Shown here: positions 49,621-59,679 of the stretch, piece by piece
How positions within the stretch are numbered: the first letter of the stretch is position 1
Layout of the letters: the number at the start of each line of letters is the position of its first letter
NCBI GenBank assembly: GCA_937921995.1
Contig: CAKZVF010000085.1
Span: 1 to 64,000 of the forward strand
Direction: 5' to 3'
DNA: 64,000 bases
Source: an uncultured Pirellulaceae bacterium
Lineage (GTDB): Bacteria; Planctomycetota; Planctomycetia; Pirellulales; Pirellulaceae
The notes under the pieces: model-generated
What the model saw: only the letters and a program-made list of their open reading frames with translations
The model's database searches: none
What the model was told of the DNA's origin: nothing
Made by a program: the position numbers and the translations under genes

Positions 49621-49655
49621 GAGCCGCTGGGCGCTAGCCGTGGGTTAGCGGAGCC
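49621..49655. repeat. REP-like unit
   Basis: GAGCCGCTGGGCGCTAGCCGTGGGTTAGCGGAGCC; resembles, inverted, the sequence flanking the IS1380 insertion. Confidence 0.6.
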
Positions 49656-49741
49656 AAGAGAAGGAAAAATCGGGAAAGCGTGGCTCAACGAACCAGCGGC
49701 TAGCCCGGATATTGCATATGTTTTTTCATCTGTCCGCCTAG

Positions 49742-49808
49742 CGCGAGAGCCTTGAATCGGTAAAGTGTTGGAGTATCTACTCAACCAGCACCCCAAAAAC
49801 AAGGCTCT
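49742..49808 (+). promoter_or_regulatory. 11-bp inverted repeat immediately upstream of the transposase ATG
   Basis: CGAGAGCCTTG (49742..49752) and CAAGGCTCTCG (49798..49808), ATG at 49814. Confidence 0.7.
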
Positions 49809-49813
49809 CGACA

Positions 49814-51268
49814 ATGACACAGCGTAAACGAAATCAGCCCGAATTGAAACGGCTTCGCCGCCAATCGGTAGAAGTAGACTTCGATGGCGGAACGCTCACC
49901 TCTGACGGAGGTTTACTTCTTCTACGCGAAGTCGACAAACGACTCGATCTCATTGGCCGAATCGACCAAGCCATCCCCGATCCTCGTGCCCCACTCTACA
50001 CCGCTCATCCTCAAACCGAACTTCTAACCAGCCGGATCTTTGGTATTGCCGCGGGGTACGAAGATGGCAACGATCAAGACCATCTGCGTCACGACGCCGC
50101 GTTTCAGGTCGCCGCCGGTCGGACGCCGGCCCAAGGCGACTACAGCGAAGCCAGCGAGAACTATCCGCTGGCCAGCCCCGCCACGCATTCTCGGTTCGAG
50201 AATCGAATCGAAAAAGAAACGATGTTCGCCCTACACGAAGTCCTCGTCGACACCTTCCTCGACAGCTACGACTGTCCCCCAGAAGAAATCATTCTGGATT
50301 ACGACGCCACCGACGATCCGACTCACGGCAACCAAGACCGACGTTACTTTAACGGTTTCTATGATGGCTACTGTTTCTTGCCGCTGTACGTTTTCTGCGG
50401 TGACCATCTGTTGGTGTCCTATCTCCGTGCCAGCAGCGACGGGGCGGCCCACCATGCCGCCGCGGTGACCAAACTGCTGGTGCAAAAAATTCGTTCCCGG
50501 TGGCCCCTGACGAAGATCATCATCCGTGGAGACAGTGGTTTCTGCCTCCCGCGATTGATGCGTTGGTGCGACAAAAACAACGTTTATTACGTACTGGGCT
50601 TGGCCAAGAACAACGTGTTGATCCGCCATGTTGAAGCCGAAATGAAAAACGCTGAGATTTGGTACGGCATTCTGGGAGTCAAGCAAGCCTACTTTAATTG
50701 GTTTCGTTACCGCACGCTCAAATCGTGGAAGTGCCACCGCTGGGTGGTCGGCAAAGCAGAGTTCGGCGACAAGGGAGCTAACCCCCGTTTTGTCGTGACC
50801 AATCTTCCCAGCAATGAAGGCGTCGTCGATACGACTTACCATCGCCCGCGTGTCCAAGGAAAACAAACAAGGCAAGTCAAAGAGGTTTCCACGATTGCCA
50901 ATTTGCCGCCAGACCCTGAAGCGTTTTACCGCTCGATGTACTGCTTGCGTGGCGAGATGGAGAATCGGATTAAGGAACAGCAACTGTGCATGTTTGCAGA
51001 TCGAACCAGTTGCACCGACTTCGTGGCGAATCAGTTTCGGTTGTTGCTTTCATCGTTTGCTTATGTATTGGTAGACGGGATACGCCGGTTGGGCCTGCAA
51101 GGGACCGAGCGGGCTCGTTGGCGTGTGGACACGATTCGCTTGCGTCTGTTCAAGATCGCGGCGCGAGTGAAAGTGACCTGTCGGCGGGTGGTGTTTAGTT
51201 TAGCCAGTCATTGCCCGTCAGCCGATTTGTTTGATCGGGTGATGGGGCGTTTGTGTGGTATTGATTAG
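49814..51268 (+). CDS. IS1380-family transposase
   Basis: VEVDFDGGTLTSDGGLLLLREVDKRLDLIGRI, ILDYDATDDPTHGNQDRRYFNGFYDGYCFLPLYVFCGDHLL, RGDSGFCLPRLMRWCDKNNVYYVLGLAKN. Confidence 0.93.
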   Translation: MTQRKRNQPELKRLRRQSVEVDFDGGTLTSDGGLLLLREVDKRLDLIGRIDQAIPDPRAPLYTAHPQTELLTSRIFGIAAGYEDGNDQDHLRHDAAFQVAAGRTPAQGDYSEASENYPLASPATHSRFENRIEKETMFALHEVLVDTFLDSYDCPPEEIILDYDATDDPTHGNQDRRYFNGFYDGYCFLPLYVFCGDHLLVSYLRASSDGAAHHAAAVTKLLVQKIRSRWPLTKIIIRGDSGFCLPRLMRWCDKNNVYYVLGLAKNNVLIRHVEAEMKNAEIWYGILGVKQAYFNWFRYRTLKSWKCHRWVVGKAEFGDKGANPRFVVTNLPSNEGVVDTTYHRPRVQGKQTRQVKEVSTIANLPPDPEAFYRSMYCLRGEMENRIKEQQLCMFADRTSCTDFVANQFRLLLSSFAYVLVDGIRRLGLQGTERARWRVDTIRLRLFKIAARVKVTCRRVVFSLASHCPSADLFDRVMGRLCGID

Positions 51269-51661
51269 CGTTTGTAAAATCATGGTCGCCGACCGAGCCA
51301 ACGATTCTTCCACCTTTACCGTCCGCTACATTTACCAATTCCACCACAGGTTTTATCGAGTGGGGTAAGGGGATCTCTGCACCGACAACGGTAAATTTGG
51401 CTGTGTCAAACATGAAAATTGTAAAACAATTTCACCGCCGGCATAAAATACGCGGATGCAATATCCGGGCTAGCGCCTCGCCGCTCACGAATTGAGTCCT
51501 CCGGACCCGAAGTAGGACCTTGGGTAACCAGTGCCGGTCGATTCCGATGGTTAAATCTCCGGCCAAAGGCAAGAGAAACCTATTTTGAGCTTCGGCTGGC
51601 CGGTGAGATCGGTAGAATACGAGTTGGCTCTTTTTTTTCTCCGAAATCCCTCTGCCTCCGA

Positions 51662-53746
51662 ATGTTCAAACTTCAATCCGACTTCGAGCCCGCCGGTGAC
51701 CAGCCCCGCGCCATCGAAACGCTCGTCAAGAATCTCAAGGCCAGTAACGACCCTCAAATGCTGATGGGGGTGACAGGGTCGGGCAAGACATTCACGATGG
51801 CGAACGTCATCCAGCAGATGAAAAAGCCGACGCTGGTGATCTCGCATAACAAGACGCTTGCGGCGCAGCTGTACAGCGAATTTAAGACTTTCTTCCCTCG
51901 CAATGCGGTCCACTATTTCGTCAGCTACTACGACTACTACCAGCCCGAAGCTTACATTCCCCAGCGCGATATCTACATCGAAAAAGACGCTTCGATTAAC
52001 GAAGACATTGACCGCTTGAGACTGGCCACGACCAGTTCTCTGGTCAGCCGCAAAGACGTGATCATCATCGCGAGTGTCTCCAGCATCTACGGTCTGGGGT
52101 CGCCCGAAGACTATCGCTCGATGATGGTCTCCCTAAAGGTCGGCGAAACGATCGACCGCGATAAAATGCTGGGCAAGTTTATTGAGATTCAATATCAACG
52201 TAACGACATCGCCTTTGCCCGTTCCAAGTTTCGTGTGCGTGGGGACAGCGTCGAAATCTGGCCCTCCTACGAAGAGTACGCTTACAGAATCGAATTTTGG
52301 GGTGATGAGATCGAAAAAATCTCGATCATCAATCCGCTGACAGGCGAATCCATTTCTCCCGAAGAACAAATTTTCATCTATCCCGCCAAGCACTTTGTGT
52401 CCTCTGAAGAACGGATTCAGCAAGGCGTTCGCCGCATCAAAAGCGAATTGAAAGAGCAGTTGGAGGAGTTCCAAACCCAAGGCAAATTGCTGGAGGCTCA
52501 ACGGCTCAACGCGCGGACACGGTTCGATATTGAGATGCTGGAGAATGTGGGCCATTGCCCGGGCATTGAAAACTACAGTCGGCATCTTGCCGGTCGCGCC
52601 GCGGGGGAAGAACCCGAAACGCTTTACAACTTCTTTCCTGATGATTTCTTATTGATGATCGACGAATCGCACGTCACCATTTCGCAGGTCGGAGCCATGT
52701 ACTCGGGCGACCGCAGCCGAAAAGAAACGCTGGTTTCTCATGGATTTCGTCTGCCCAGTGCAATGGACAATCGCCCCTTGAAATTTGAAGAGTGGGAGAA
52801 TCGAATCAATCAGGTCGTCTACGTTTCGGCGACGCCGGGCGATTACGAATTAGAAAAGACCAGCGGCGAAGTGGTCGAACAAATTATTCGCCCGACGGGG
52901 TTGCTGGATCCAGTGGTCGAGGTTGTTCCGGCCAGTGGACAAGTCGAACATTTACGAGGTCAAATCAACGAACGATTGAAGGCCGGCGATCGGGTGCTGG
53001 TGACAGCGCTGACGAAACGGCTGGCCGAAGATTTGTCAGCGTACCTCAATGAGAACGGTATTAAATGTAAGTGGATGCACAGTGAATTGGATGCGTTTGA
53101 GCGTGTCGAACATTTGCGTGACCTTCGTTTGGGAAAATTTGATGTGCTGGTGGGAGTGAACCTGTTGCGCGAAGGATTGGATCTTCCCGAGGTTTCGCTG
53201 GTCGCAATTCTGGACGCTGACAAACAGGGGTTTCTGCGTAGCGAGACCGCGCTGATTCAAACGATCGGTCGTTCGGCTCGCAACGTCGACGCGAAGGTGA
53301 TCCTTTACGGTGATAAGGTCACCGAAGCGATGAAGAACGCTATCCAAGAAACCGAACGCCGCCGATCGTTGCAGATGGCTTACAACAAAGAACATGGGAT
53401 CACACCGAAAACGATTATCAAACCGATCAAGGACGACATCGGTGCCGACCTACGCAATCATCGCGAAGCCAACGAAGCGCTGGTGAACGAAAATACGGTA
53501 TTCATCACCGAAGAAATGATCGAGGAGCTTCAAACGGAAATGCTCCAAGCGGCGGAGTCGTTGGAGTTTGAGCGCGCGGGGTTGCTGCGGGATCGAATTG
53601 GCCAGTTGAAAGAAGCCGTTGGCAAGCCGCTCAACAGCGTTGAAGGATCAAACGCCAAAAGCAGTTCGGGCCGAAAGAAAAAGGGCCGACGCGCTTCCAA
53701 GCGACGCGGTGGTTCCAAAGTGCCCCGGCCCAAGCGGCAGGGGTAA
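51662..53746 (+). CDS. uvrB: Excinuclease ABC subunit B
   Basis: FEPAGDQPRAIETLV, MGVTGSGKTFTMANVI, YYDYYQPEAYIPQRDIYIEKDASIN, GRSARNVDAKVILY. Confidence 0.97.
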   Translation: MFKLQSDFEPAGDQPRAIETLVKNLKASNDPQMLMGVTGSGKTFTMANVIQQMKKPTLVISHNKTLAAQLYSEFKTFFPRNAVHYFVSYYDYYQPEAYIPQRDIYIEKDASINEDIDRLRLATTSSLVSRKDVIIIASVSSIYGLGSPEDYRSMMVSLKVGETIDRDKMLGKFIEIQYQRNDIAFARSKFRVRGDSVEIWPSYEEYAYRIEFWGDEIEKISIINPLTGESISPEEQIFIYPAKHFVSSEERIQQGVRRIKSELKEQLEEFQTQGKLLEAQRLNARTRFDIEMLENVGHCPGIENYSRHLAGRAAGEEPETLYNFFPDDFLLMIDESHVTISQVGAMYSGDRSRKETLVSHGFRLPSAMDNRPLKFEEWENRINQVVYVSATPGDYELEKTSGEVVEQIIRPTGLLDPVVEVVPASGQVEHLRGQINERLKAGDRVLVTALTKRLAEDLSAYLNENGIKCKWMHSELDAFERVEHLRDLRLGKFDVLVGVNLLREGLDLPEVSLVAILDADKQGFLRSETALIQTIGRSARNVDAKVILYGDKVTEAMKNAIQETERRRSLQMAYNKEHGITPKTIIKPIKDDIGADLRNHREANEALVNENTVFITEEMIEELQTEMLQAAESLEFERAGLLRDRIGQLKEAVGKPLNSVEGSNAKSSSGRKKKGRRASKRRGGSKVPRPKRQG

Positions 53747-53774
53747 ATGAAGCGTAGCATTGGTCCATCGTTGT

Positions 53775-53839
53775 CTTTCGGTCCCCGAAAGAACACTCAA
53801 GCGCTATTGCGCGCGAGGCGCACTTTCGGAGACCGAAAG
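53775..53839. repeat. Pair of 17-nt palindromic motifs
   Basis: CTTTCGGTCCCCGAAAG (53775..53791) and CTTTCGGAGACCGAAAG (53823..53839). Confidence 0.7.
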
Positions 53840-53876
53840 GCTACGAACCCAAACTTTGCCGTTGACCCATAAAAAA

Positions 53877-53927
53877 TACCTGCACCGAAGCCACCTTTGA
53901 GGCAGCCTCACATGCAGGCAATGAACA
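53877..53927 (-). terminator. Probable terminator of the DUF1559 gene
   Basis: Minus strand GCCTGCATGTGAGGCTGCCTCA...GGTGCAGGTATTTTTTATG. Confidence 0.6.
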
Positions 53928-53945
53928 TAAACAGTTTGGTTGGAC

Positions 53946-54926
53946 TTAGTACTCGCCCAGCACCTGTCCATCGTTTCGAGAAAACAGGCGTTGATAAGTC
54001 CCTCGGACCTCACCATTTTCCCATTGTGTTGCGGTCAGATTGTTGTGCTCAATGTCATCCGAAATAAAGTGAACCGATCCGTCGAGAAACGCAAACACTG
54101 CGCCGCCGGGGTGTTGGCTGGCGAATGAGTTTCTCAATATTGCGTTATTCAAACCATAATCGGGGTTGAGCTCGCCATGTCCAGTTCGAACTTGACTGAG
54201 CGTTCGTGATGCGTTTGTACCTTTTGACGCTGCGTACATAACAGGATCCCAAATGAATCTGGCTCCGCCCTTGGCAATCGAGTAGCTGATGGTTTCACCG
54301 CAGAAAAAGGTATTCGAGGTTCCGTCAGAGACCTCTGCGAGACTAATTCCTTGATACCTGTCATTGCTGCAACGCATCAAGACTCCATCTGAAAAGGGTA
54401 AATATGGGGCAAAAGCCCACTCGATGCTACCACCGTTGCCAAGATAACTGGACATAGCGCTATCGTATCCCCATGTGAACAGCGTTGAGCCGAGTTCCTG
54501 GTCAGCCGGACAGACAAAAGTATCCACAGATTCTACGATTACATTTGGGTTGTTCCCTGAAGTGATACTCACGTCCAAATCGAGTGAATCGAACAGATTG
54601 TTTTGCTCCATGAATGGGAGCAGCTTAGTCCTCCAGCCCCAACCAAAACTGTCTGGGTCATTTGGCGGGGCTCTGTCTTCGTTTGCGGGATCGTAAGTAT
54701 TAATGTGTTCGGCACCTGCGGGGAGTCGCATGTGTGTGCTCTCATAATTCAATGCAGCCAACGGAAGTTGGCGCACTTGATTCATGCAAGCCGTCCGGCG
54801 TGCTGCTTCTCTAACCTGCTGAACAGCTGGCAGCAGCATGCCAATAAGGATGCCAATAATGGCAATCACCACCAGTAGTTCGACCAAAGTAAAGCCGCGG
54901 GAAGAGACTTTTTTTGCAGTGCTCAT
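53946..54926 (-). CDS. DUF1559 protein with type II/IV pilin-like prepilin N-terminus
   Basis: SRGFTLVELLVVIAIIGILIGMLLPAVQQVREAARRTACMNQVRQLPLAALNYES. Confidence 0.95.
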   Translation of the reverse strand: MSTAKKVSSRGFTLVELLVVIAIIGILIGMLLPAVQQVREAARRTACMNQVRQLPLAALNYESTHMRLPAGAEHINTYDPANEDRAPPNDPDSFGWGWRTKLLPFMEQNNLFDSLDLDVSITSGNNPNVIVESVDTFVCPADQELGSTLFTWGYDSAMSSYLGNGGSIEWAFAPYLPFSDGVLMRCSNDRYQGISLAEVSDGTSNTFFCGETISYSIAKGGARFIWDPVMYAASKGTNASRTLSQVRTGHGELNPDYGLNNAILRNSFASQHPGGAVFAFLDGSVHFISDDIEHNNLTATQWENGEVRGTYQRLFSRNDGQVLGEY

Positions 54927-54957
54927 AACGCCCCTTTCATATATAAAACGGAAAAAA

Positions 54958-55455
54958 TTATCGAGAAAGTTTGGTGAGTGTTTTTATCTCATTATGCATC
55001 TTCGAATTGACTTTAGATATTTGTGCGGAACTTGCTTGGCTTTCTAGCGCGCTTACCAAGCTGTCGTAGGCTGTCGTTAGCGATTGGATCGAAGTATTGG
55101 CTTTTTCAGTTTTAGTAGGAGTTAATCCCGCAGCAGCAACGGATCCGGGCAGCGCTTTGAGAACCTTTTGCAATCGATCGGCAGACTCTTGAAGAGACTC
55201 AAAACCAGCGTCTTCTGACAGGCAGAACTTCACTTCCTCTACCTCAGCCATCGCCAAGTCCACCAGTTCAGTTAACGAGCGAGATTCAAGGCCGTTATCT
55301 GAAGTTGTTGGAGTAGAAGTACCACAGCCGACGCTGAAAAGCAGCACTGCCATGAGAAATACTGAACCAGTAAACACTCGAATCGTTTGCAAAACTTCTG
55401 TTCGAGAAAACGGCTGTTGAGTCACGTGAAATAAAGTTCTGATATCTAGGGCCAC
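54958..55455 (-). CDS. Small hypothetical lipoprotein upstream of the DUF1559 gene
   Basis: Lipobox-like VLLFSVGCG; helical C-terminus; same strand, 31 bp from the DUF1559 gene. Confidence 0.7.
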   Translation of the reverse strand: MALDIRTLFHVTQQPFSRTEVLQTIRVFTGSVFLMAVLLFSVGCGTSTPTTSDNGLESRSLTELVDLAMAEVEEVKFCLSEDAGFESLQESADRLQKVLKALPGSVAAAGLTPTKTEKANTSIQSLTTAYDSLVSALESQASSAQISKVNSKMHNEIKTLTKLSR

Positions 55456-55949
55456 AAAAGGCCAGTTGGTGGCTGAGAAAGTAAATTCACTTTTCAGCTA
55501 ACCGATAATTGTTACACCGAGTGAATGACGTACGAGAACTTGTGGAGAAGAATTTTTTGGTTGCTCACCAGAAAAGAAAAGAAAAGACAATTTGTCTTAA
55601 TAAATATGATTTTACCTCTTTTCGCCGTCGATGGCAAGCAAAATACCAGTTACAGGCCGACTGCTCGAGCCCGATTTCATCTTCGGGTACAAAACGTTCG
55701 GCTAAGGGAATATAGAGATGTAGGGATATAAGTTAGCCCAGAAAACGCCTGCAAATTATAAAATTGTCTGATCGGTCACTTCGCATCATTTGAAATGTTT
55801 GATGTCGAAGGAAGTGACAAATCAAAACGGGCCGAGAAGACTTGGTTTGCTGCGCGTTGAAGTTCGTTGGCGGCGCGAGGTTTCAATCAAACACTAAGGC
55901 GCCTGTTTTCTAAATCGTTGTTGGGCCTTCAAGTGGTTTGAAAACCGTC

Positions 55950-58145
55950 CTACTTCGTCTCAACCTTCAAGCAATCAATAACTGGTCGCAGTTGTTCGTA
56001 GGAAACCTCGTCGCCAACGATCTCTTTGATCGGGGCCAGTCTTTCCAATGAACCGACCTTTTCGGCTGCGGCGCGGATCTTGGGGATCACGTTTGCATCG
56101 ACCCAAGGCGAAGGATCGGTGACGTTGTGTTCGGAAATGTAACTGGAAAGGTAACCCGACGTGGTCGATCGGGCACGATCTATTTGCGCGGCCACATCTT
56201 CGATCGAAGCGCCTTGTTCAAACAAAGAAAATGCTTTCTTCATCACGCCAACTTTGGATAAGCCCCTGGCCGATGAAACCGGCGGGTTCTTGATGCGCGT
56301 GACGGCCGGTTGGTCCATGGCAACATCATTTTCGTTGCAATATTCGGTGATCGCGGATACGAAACGCTCGCCAAAGGTCGCCAGTTTCTTTTCGCCGACA
56401 CCCGAAATTTGCGACATCGCCTCCAACTTAGAGGGACGCTGGCGGGACAGATCGCGGAGGGTGGGGTCATGGAAAACGGTGTACGCAGGGACCGAATTTT
56501 CGTTGGCGATCGTCAGCCGAAGCGTTCGTAGAAGTTCGAATAGATCCCGGTCAACGCCTTCCCAATCATCGGTCTGGCCACTGGATTTTTGAGCTGCCGC
56601 GGGAGCCTCGAACAGCACCGGCGTGGTTTCGCCTCGCAACACTTGCCGGCCTTGATCGGTGATGTTCAGCGTCGGATACTGTCCGCCGGCGGTGGCAAGG
56701 AATCCTTGGCCCACCAATTGGTCGATATAGTTACGAACCGTTTTCTTAGACAGGTCCCCAAGCAGGTTATAGGTCGAGACTTGGTCGTGTTTGAATTTTG
56801 TGATCTGTTGGTTCTTGCTGCCGGTCAGAACGTCGGCCACATGGTTGGCACCAAACCGCTGGTCGACGCGGAAGACGCATGAAATGATTTTCTGACACAG
56901 GACCAATGGATCATCGACGGTGTTGAGTTCACCGTTGCAGACATCGCAGGCGCCGCAGTTCTCTTTTTCGAAGGCTTGGCCAAAATATTCGACCAGTGCT
57001 TTGTGTCGGCATTGGGGCTGGGAACAGTATTTCAGCATTGCCTCCAGCAGCGACGCTGCGGCGGGATTGTTCGGGGCGAGCATCCGTTTCCACGCCATAA
57101 AATCGCCACCGGAATACAGCATCAGACATTCCGATTGCAAACCGTCTCGGCCAGCGCGTCCGGATTCCTGCTGGTAGGCCTCAAGCGATTTGGGCATGCC
57201 GGCGTGGATGACGTAGCGCACGTTTGATTTGTCGATGCCCATCCCGAAGGCGACGGTGGCGACGACGATGTCCGTTTCTTCGTTGATGAACGCGTCTTGA
57301 TTTTCGATGCGCTGTTCGGAACTCAGGCCGGCATGATAGGGACGCGTGCGGTAACCGATCGAATTGAGTGTCTCGCTGACGCTTTCGACTTCTTTGCGGC
57401 TGATGCAATAGATAATGCCGGCTTGTTTGGGATAGCGATCAATCACCGTGCGTAGCTGAGTCAATAAATTGGATCGTTGGGAAACTCGGTAGACCAAATT
57501 CTCGCGGTCAAACGAACCGACCAGCGTTTGGCAATCCTTCAGATTCAATTGGACCGCGATGTCCTCACGAACTTTAGGCGTCGCGGTAGCGGTGAACGCG
57601 TGAAGGGCTACGCCGGGAAATTGCTCTTTCAGTTTCCCAAGGGCGCGGTAGTCCGGTCGGAAGTCGTGCCCCCAAGAACTAATGCAATGGGCTTCGTCGA
57701 TCGCGAAGAAGCTGACGTCGTTCTCTTTTAGCATCTGCAGCGTCGCCGCAGTGTTCAAGCGTTCGGGCGCGACGTATAGCAAACGCAGCTGCCCATTTTT
57801 GATTCGATGTTCGACGTCCCGTTTTTCGGACTCGGGCATGGAACTGTTCAGTGCCGCCGCAGAGATGCCCGCACCGACCAGCGCGTCAACCTGGTCTTTC
57901 ATCAGCGAAATCAGAGGCGATACCACCACGCCGACGCCGCTGAACTGAAGCGCCGGAAGTTGAAAGCACAACGATTTTCCAGCACCGGTGGGCAGCACCG
58001 TGACGCTGTCGTGACGGTTGAGAACGCAGTCGATGGCCTCGGCCTGCAACGGACGAAAGCTGTCGTAGCCCCAGAACTTTTTGAGATCCGGCAACAGGTT
58101 CGTGGCTGATGCGGAGTTAGACGCCATTGCACTGGATGTGGTCAT
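55950..58145 (-). CDS. recQ: ATP-dependent DNA helicase RecQ
   Basis: TVLPTGAGKSLCFQLPAL, IDEAHCISSWGHDFRPDYRAL, ATVAFGMGIDKSNVRYVIHAGMPKSLEAYQQESGRAGRDG, zinc Cys motif CGACDVC, HRDC-like region. Confidence 0.95.
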   Translation of the reverse strand: MTTSSAMASNSASATNLLPDLKKFWGYDSFRPLQAEAIDCVLNRHDSVTVLPTGAGKSLCFQLPALQFSGVGVVVSPLISLMKDQVDALVGAGISAAALNSSMPESEKRDVEHRIKNGQLRLLYVAPERLNTAATLQMLKENDVSFFAIDEAHCISSWGHDFRPDYRALGKLKEQFPGVALHAFTATATPKVREDIAVQLNLKDCQTLVGSFDRENLVYRVSQRSNLLTQLRTVIDRYPKQAGIIYCISRKEVESVSETLNSIGYRTRPYHAGLSSEQRIENQDAFINEETDIVVATVAFGMGIDKSNVRYVIHAGMPKSLEAYQQESGRAGRDGLQSECLMLYSGGDFMAWKRMLAPNNPAAASLLEAMLKYCSQPQCRHKALVEYFGQAFEKENCGACDVCNGELNTVDDPLVLCQKIISCVFRVDQRFGANHVADVLTGSKNQQITKFKHDQVSTYNLLGDLSKKTVRNYIDQLVGQGFLATAGGQYPTLNITDQGRQVLRGETTPVLFEAPAAAQKSSGQTDDWEGVDRDLFELLRTLRLTIANENSVPAYTVFHDPTLRDLSRQRPSKLEAMSQISGVGEKKLATFGERFVSAITEYCNENDVAMDQPAVTRIKNPPVSSARGLSKVGVMKKAFSLFEQGASIEDVAAQIDRARSTTSGYLSSYISEHNVTDPSPWVDANVIPKIRAAAEKVGSLERLAPIKEIVGDEVSYEQLRPVIDCLKVETK

Positions 58146-58324
58146 TTGTTCACCTTTTGGGTTTAGATGCCAAATAGCATAACAAATCCTGCGGTGATTC
58201 CAAATGTTTTTTTCGTGGATGAGGGGAAGATGAGGCGTTGGGGAAGGGAGCAGCCGGATTCGTGGCCTTATTCACTACGCGGATTCGTCAAAGGCGGCAG
58301 AAAAAGCTGGGGGAAAACCGGCGA

Positions 58325-59134
58325 TTATTCTTTTGTTTCTTCTTGTGTTTCGGATTTATCGCCTGCTTCGACACCTTCTTTGGCGAGGAATTTCTTGCGG
58401 ACTTGCCGATATCGCCACTCCACCGCAATGCACAGCGCCACAATTAAAACAGCGCCGGCGATCTTCAGCCACATGTCGTCTTTGCTGATGTAATTGTTCA
58501 TTTGCGTCGAAAGTCCATACATCACGGCGTTGCCTAAAATGCTGCCGACCAGCACTCCGCCAACGGTCGCGAACCTGCTCAGCCCCAACAGCCGGCCGAA
58601 GATTGATCCGCCGATGCTGCCGGTGGTTGATGAGGGGAACATGACAAATGCCACCAGTCCGATAAACGCGAACCGTTTAATCCATGGTTGGGCGTCCATG
58701 ACGAATTTTCCATCCCACACCAGCGTCGCGATTTTCGGTCCAAGCCAAGGGATGCGGAATAAGAACCCCATGTGAAAGGTAACAAACAGCGCGGTCATGA
58801 AATCGAGATACGTCACCAGCCCGAACAATTCCAACGGCGACATTAGGATCCGATAAGCACCCTCGGGGGCTTCGGCACCGGAAAGAATGATGAAACGACC
58901 AAATACAAAGAATGTCAAAAACGCATGAGAAACCAACCGCCCCGCAAATCCCCATCCTGAGGTAAAACCGAAGAACAACAGCAGCAACGCCGACACCACA
59001 ATCGGGGCCAGCAACGTAGCCAGCCACATGACAGGAAAACGTTTGCGGAAAGAGCGTTCAAATTTCGTAAAGGAGCCGACTAATTCCTTCAGAAGCTGAT
59101 CGGGATCGGTGGAACTAAAGACTTGTTCGTTCAT
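58325..59134 (-). CDS. Multi-pass membrane protein of unknown function
   Basis: 269 aa with several hydrophobic segments. Confidence 0.75.
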   Translation of the reverse strand: MNEQVFSSTDPDQLLKELVGSFTKFERSFRKRFPVMWLATLLAPIVVSALLLLFFGFTSGWGFAGRLVSHAFLTFFVFGRFIILSGAEAPEGAYRILMSPLELFGLVTYLDFMTALFVTFHMGFLFRIPWLGPKIATLVWDGKFVMDAQPWIKRFAFIGLVAFVMFPSSTTGSIGGSIFGRLLGLSRFATVGGVLVGSILGNAVMYGLSTQMNNYISKDDMWLKIAGAVLIVALCIAVEWRYRQVRKKFLAKEGVEAGDKSETQEETKE

Positions 59135-59679
59135 TTAAGCTTGGGGCAGATATCTTGGCGTTGGTCGGCGATACGTTTTGCGTTTGTCTATGCTGGGGGA
59201 TTGCTTGGCGATCGTGCGGCGATTGTGTTTAGGCTCGGCAAAAGAAGCGCAAAGGATACTGTAATTGGTTCGGCTGATCGAGCCTCTTGGTTTGAATCCA
59301 AAAGCGAAAACGTCTCTCAAACGTCTCTTTAAAGGCAACCTTGGCAAGCGTTGACAATTTTGCATCTTAATTCCACGCGGCATTCTAAGCTCTGATTGTG
59401 TTTTGTAGTAGAACTTCACCGTTATTGGGAGAAATATCTCACATTTAGAAGGTTCGTTCATATTCGCGGGGAAATACCCCTTCGTAGATTGCGACAGTTT
59501 GTGCTTGGATTGCTGCGATAGGTTGCTGGCAAATCGGTTGAGGGCGGACGAAATGCGGCTGACAGGATCGGTATATCTTTCTATTGTCGCCGGAGATTGG
59601 ATTCATGAATTTTCTATTCGTGAACTTCACAAAAAGATCTAATTCTGGCGAGCGCATCTACGCATCGAAAGAGTCACCC

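Larger units (their letters stand above)
49704..51469 (+). mobile_element. IS1380-family insertion sequence, 1766 bp
   Basis: Perfect 14-bp terminal inverted repeats CCCGGATATTGCAT (49704..49717) / ATGCAATATCCGGG (51456..51469), flanked by 4-bp CTAG direct repeats (49700..49703 and 51470..51473). Confidence 0.92.
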
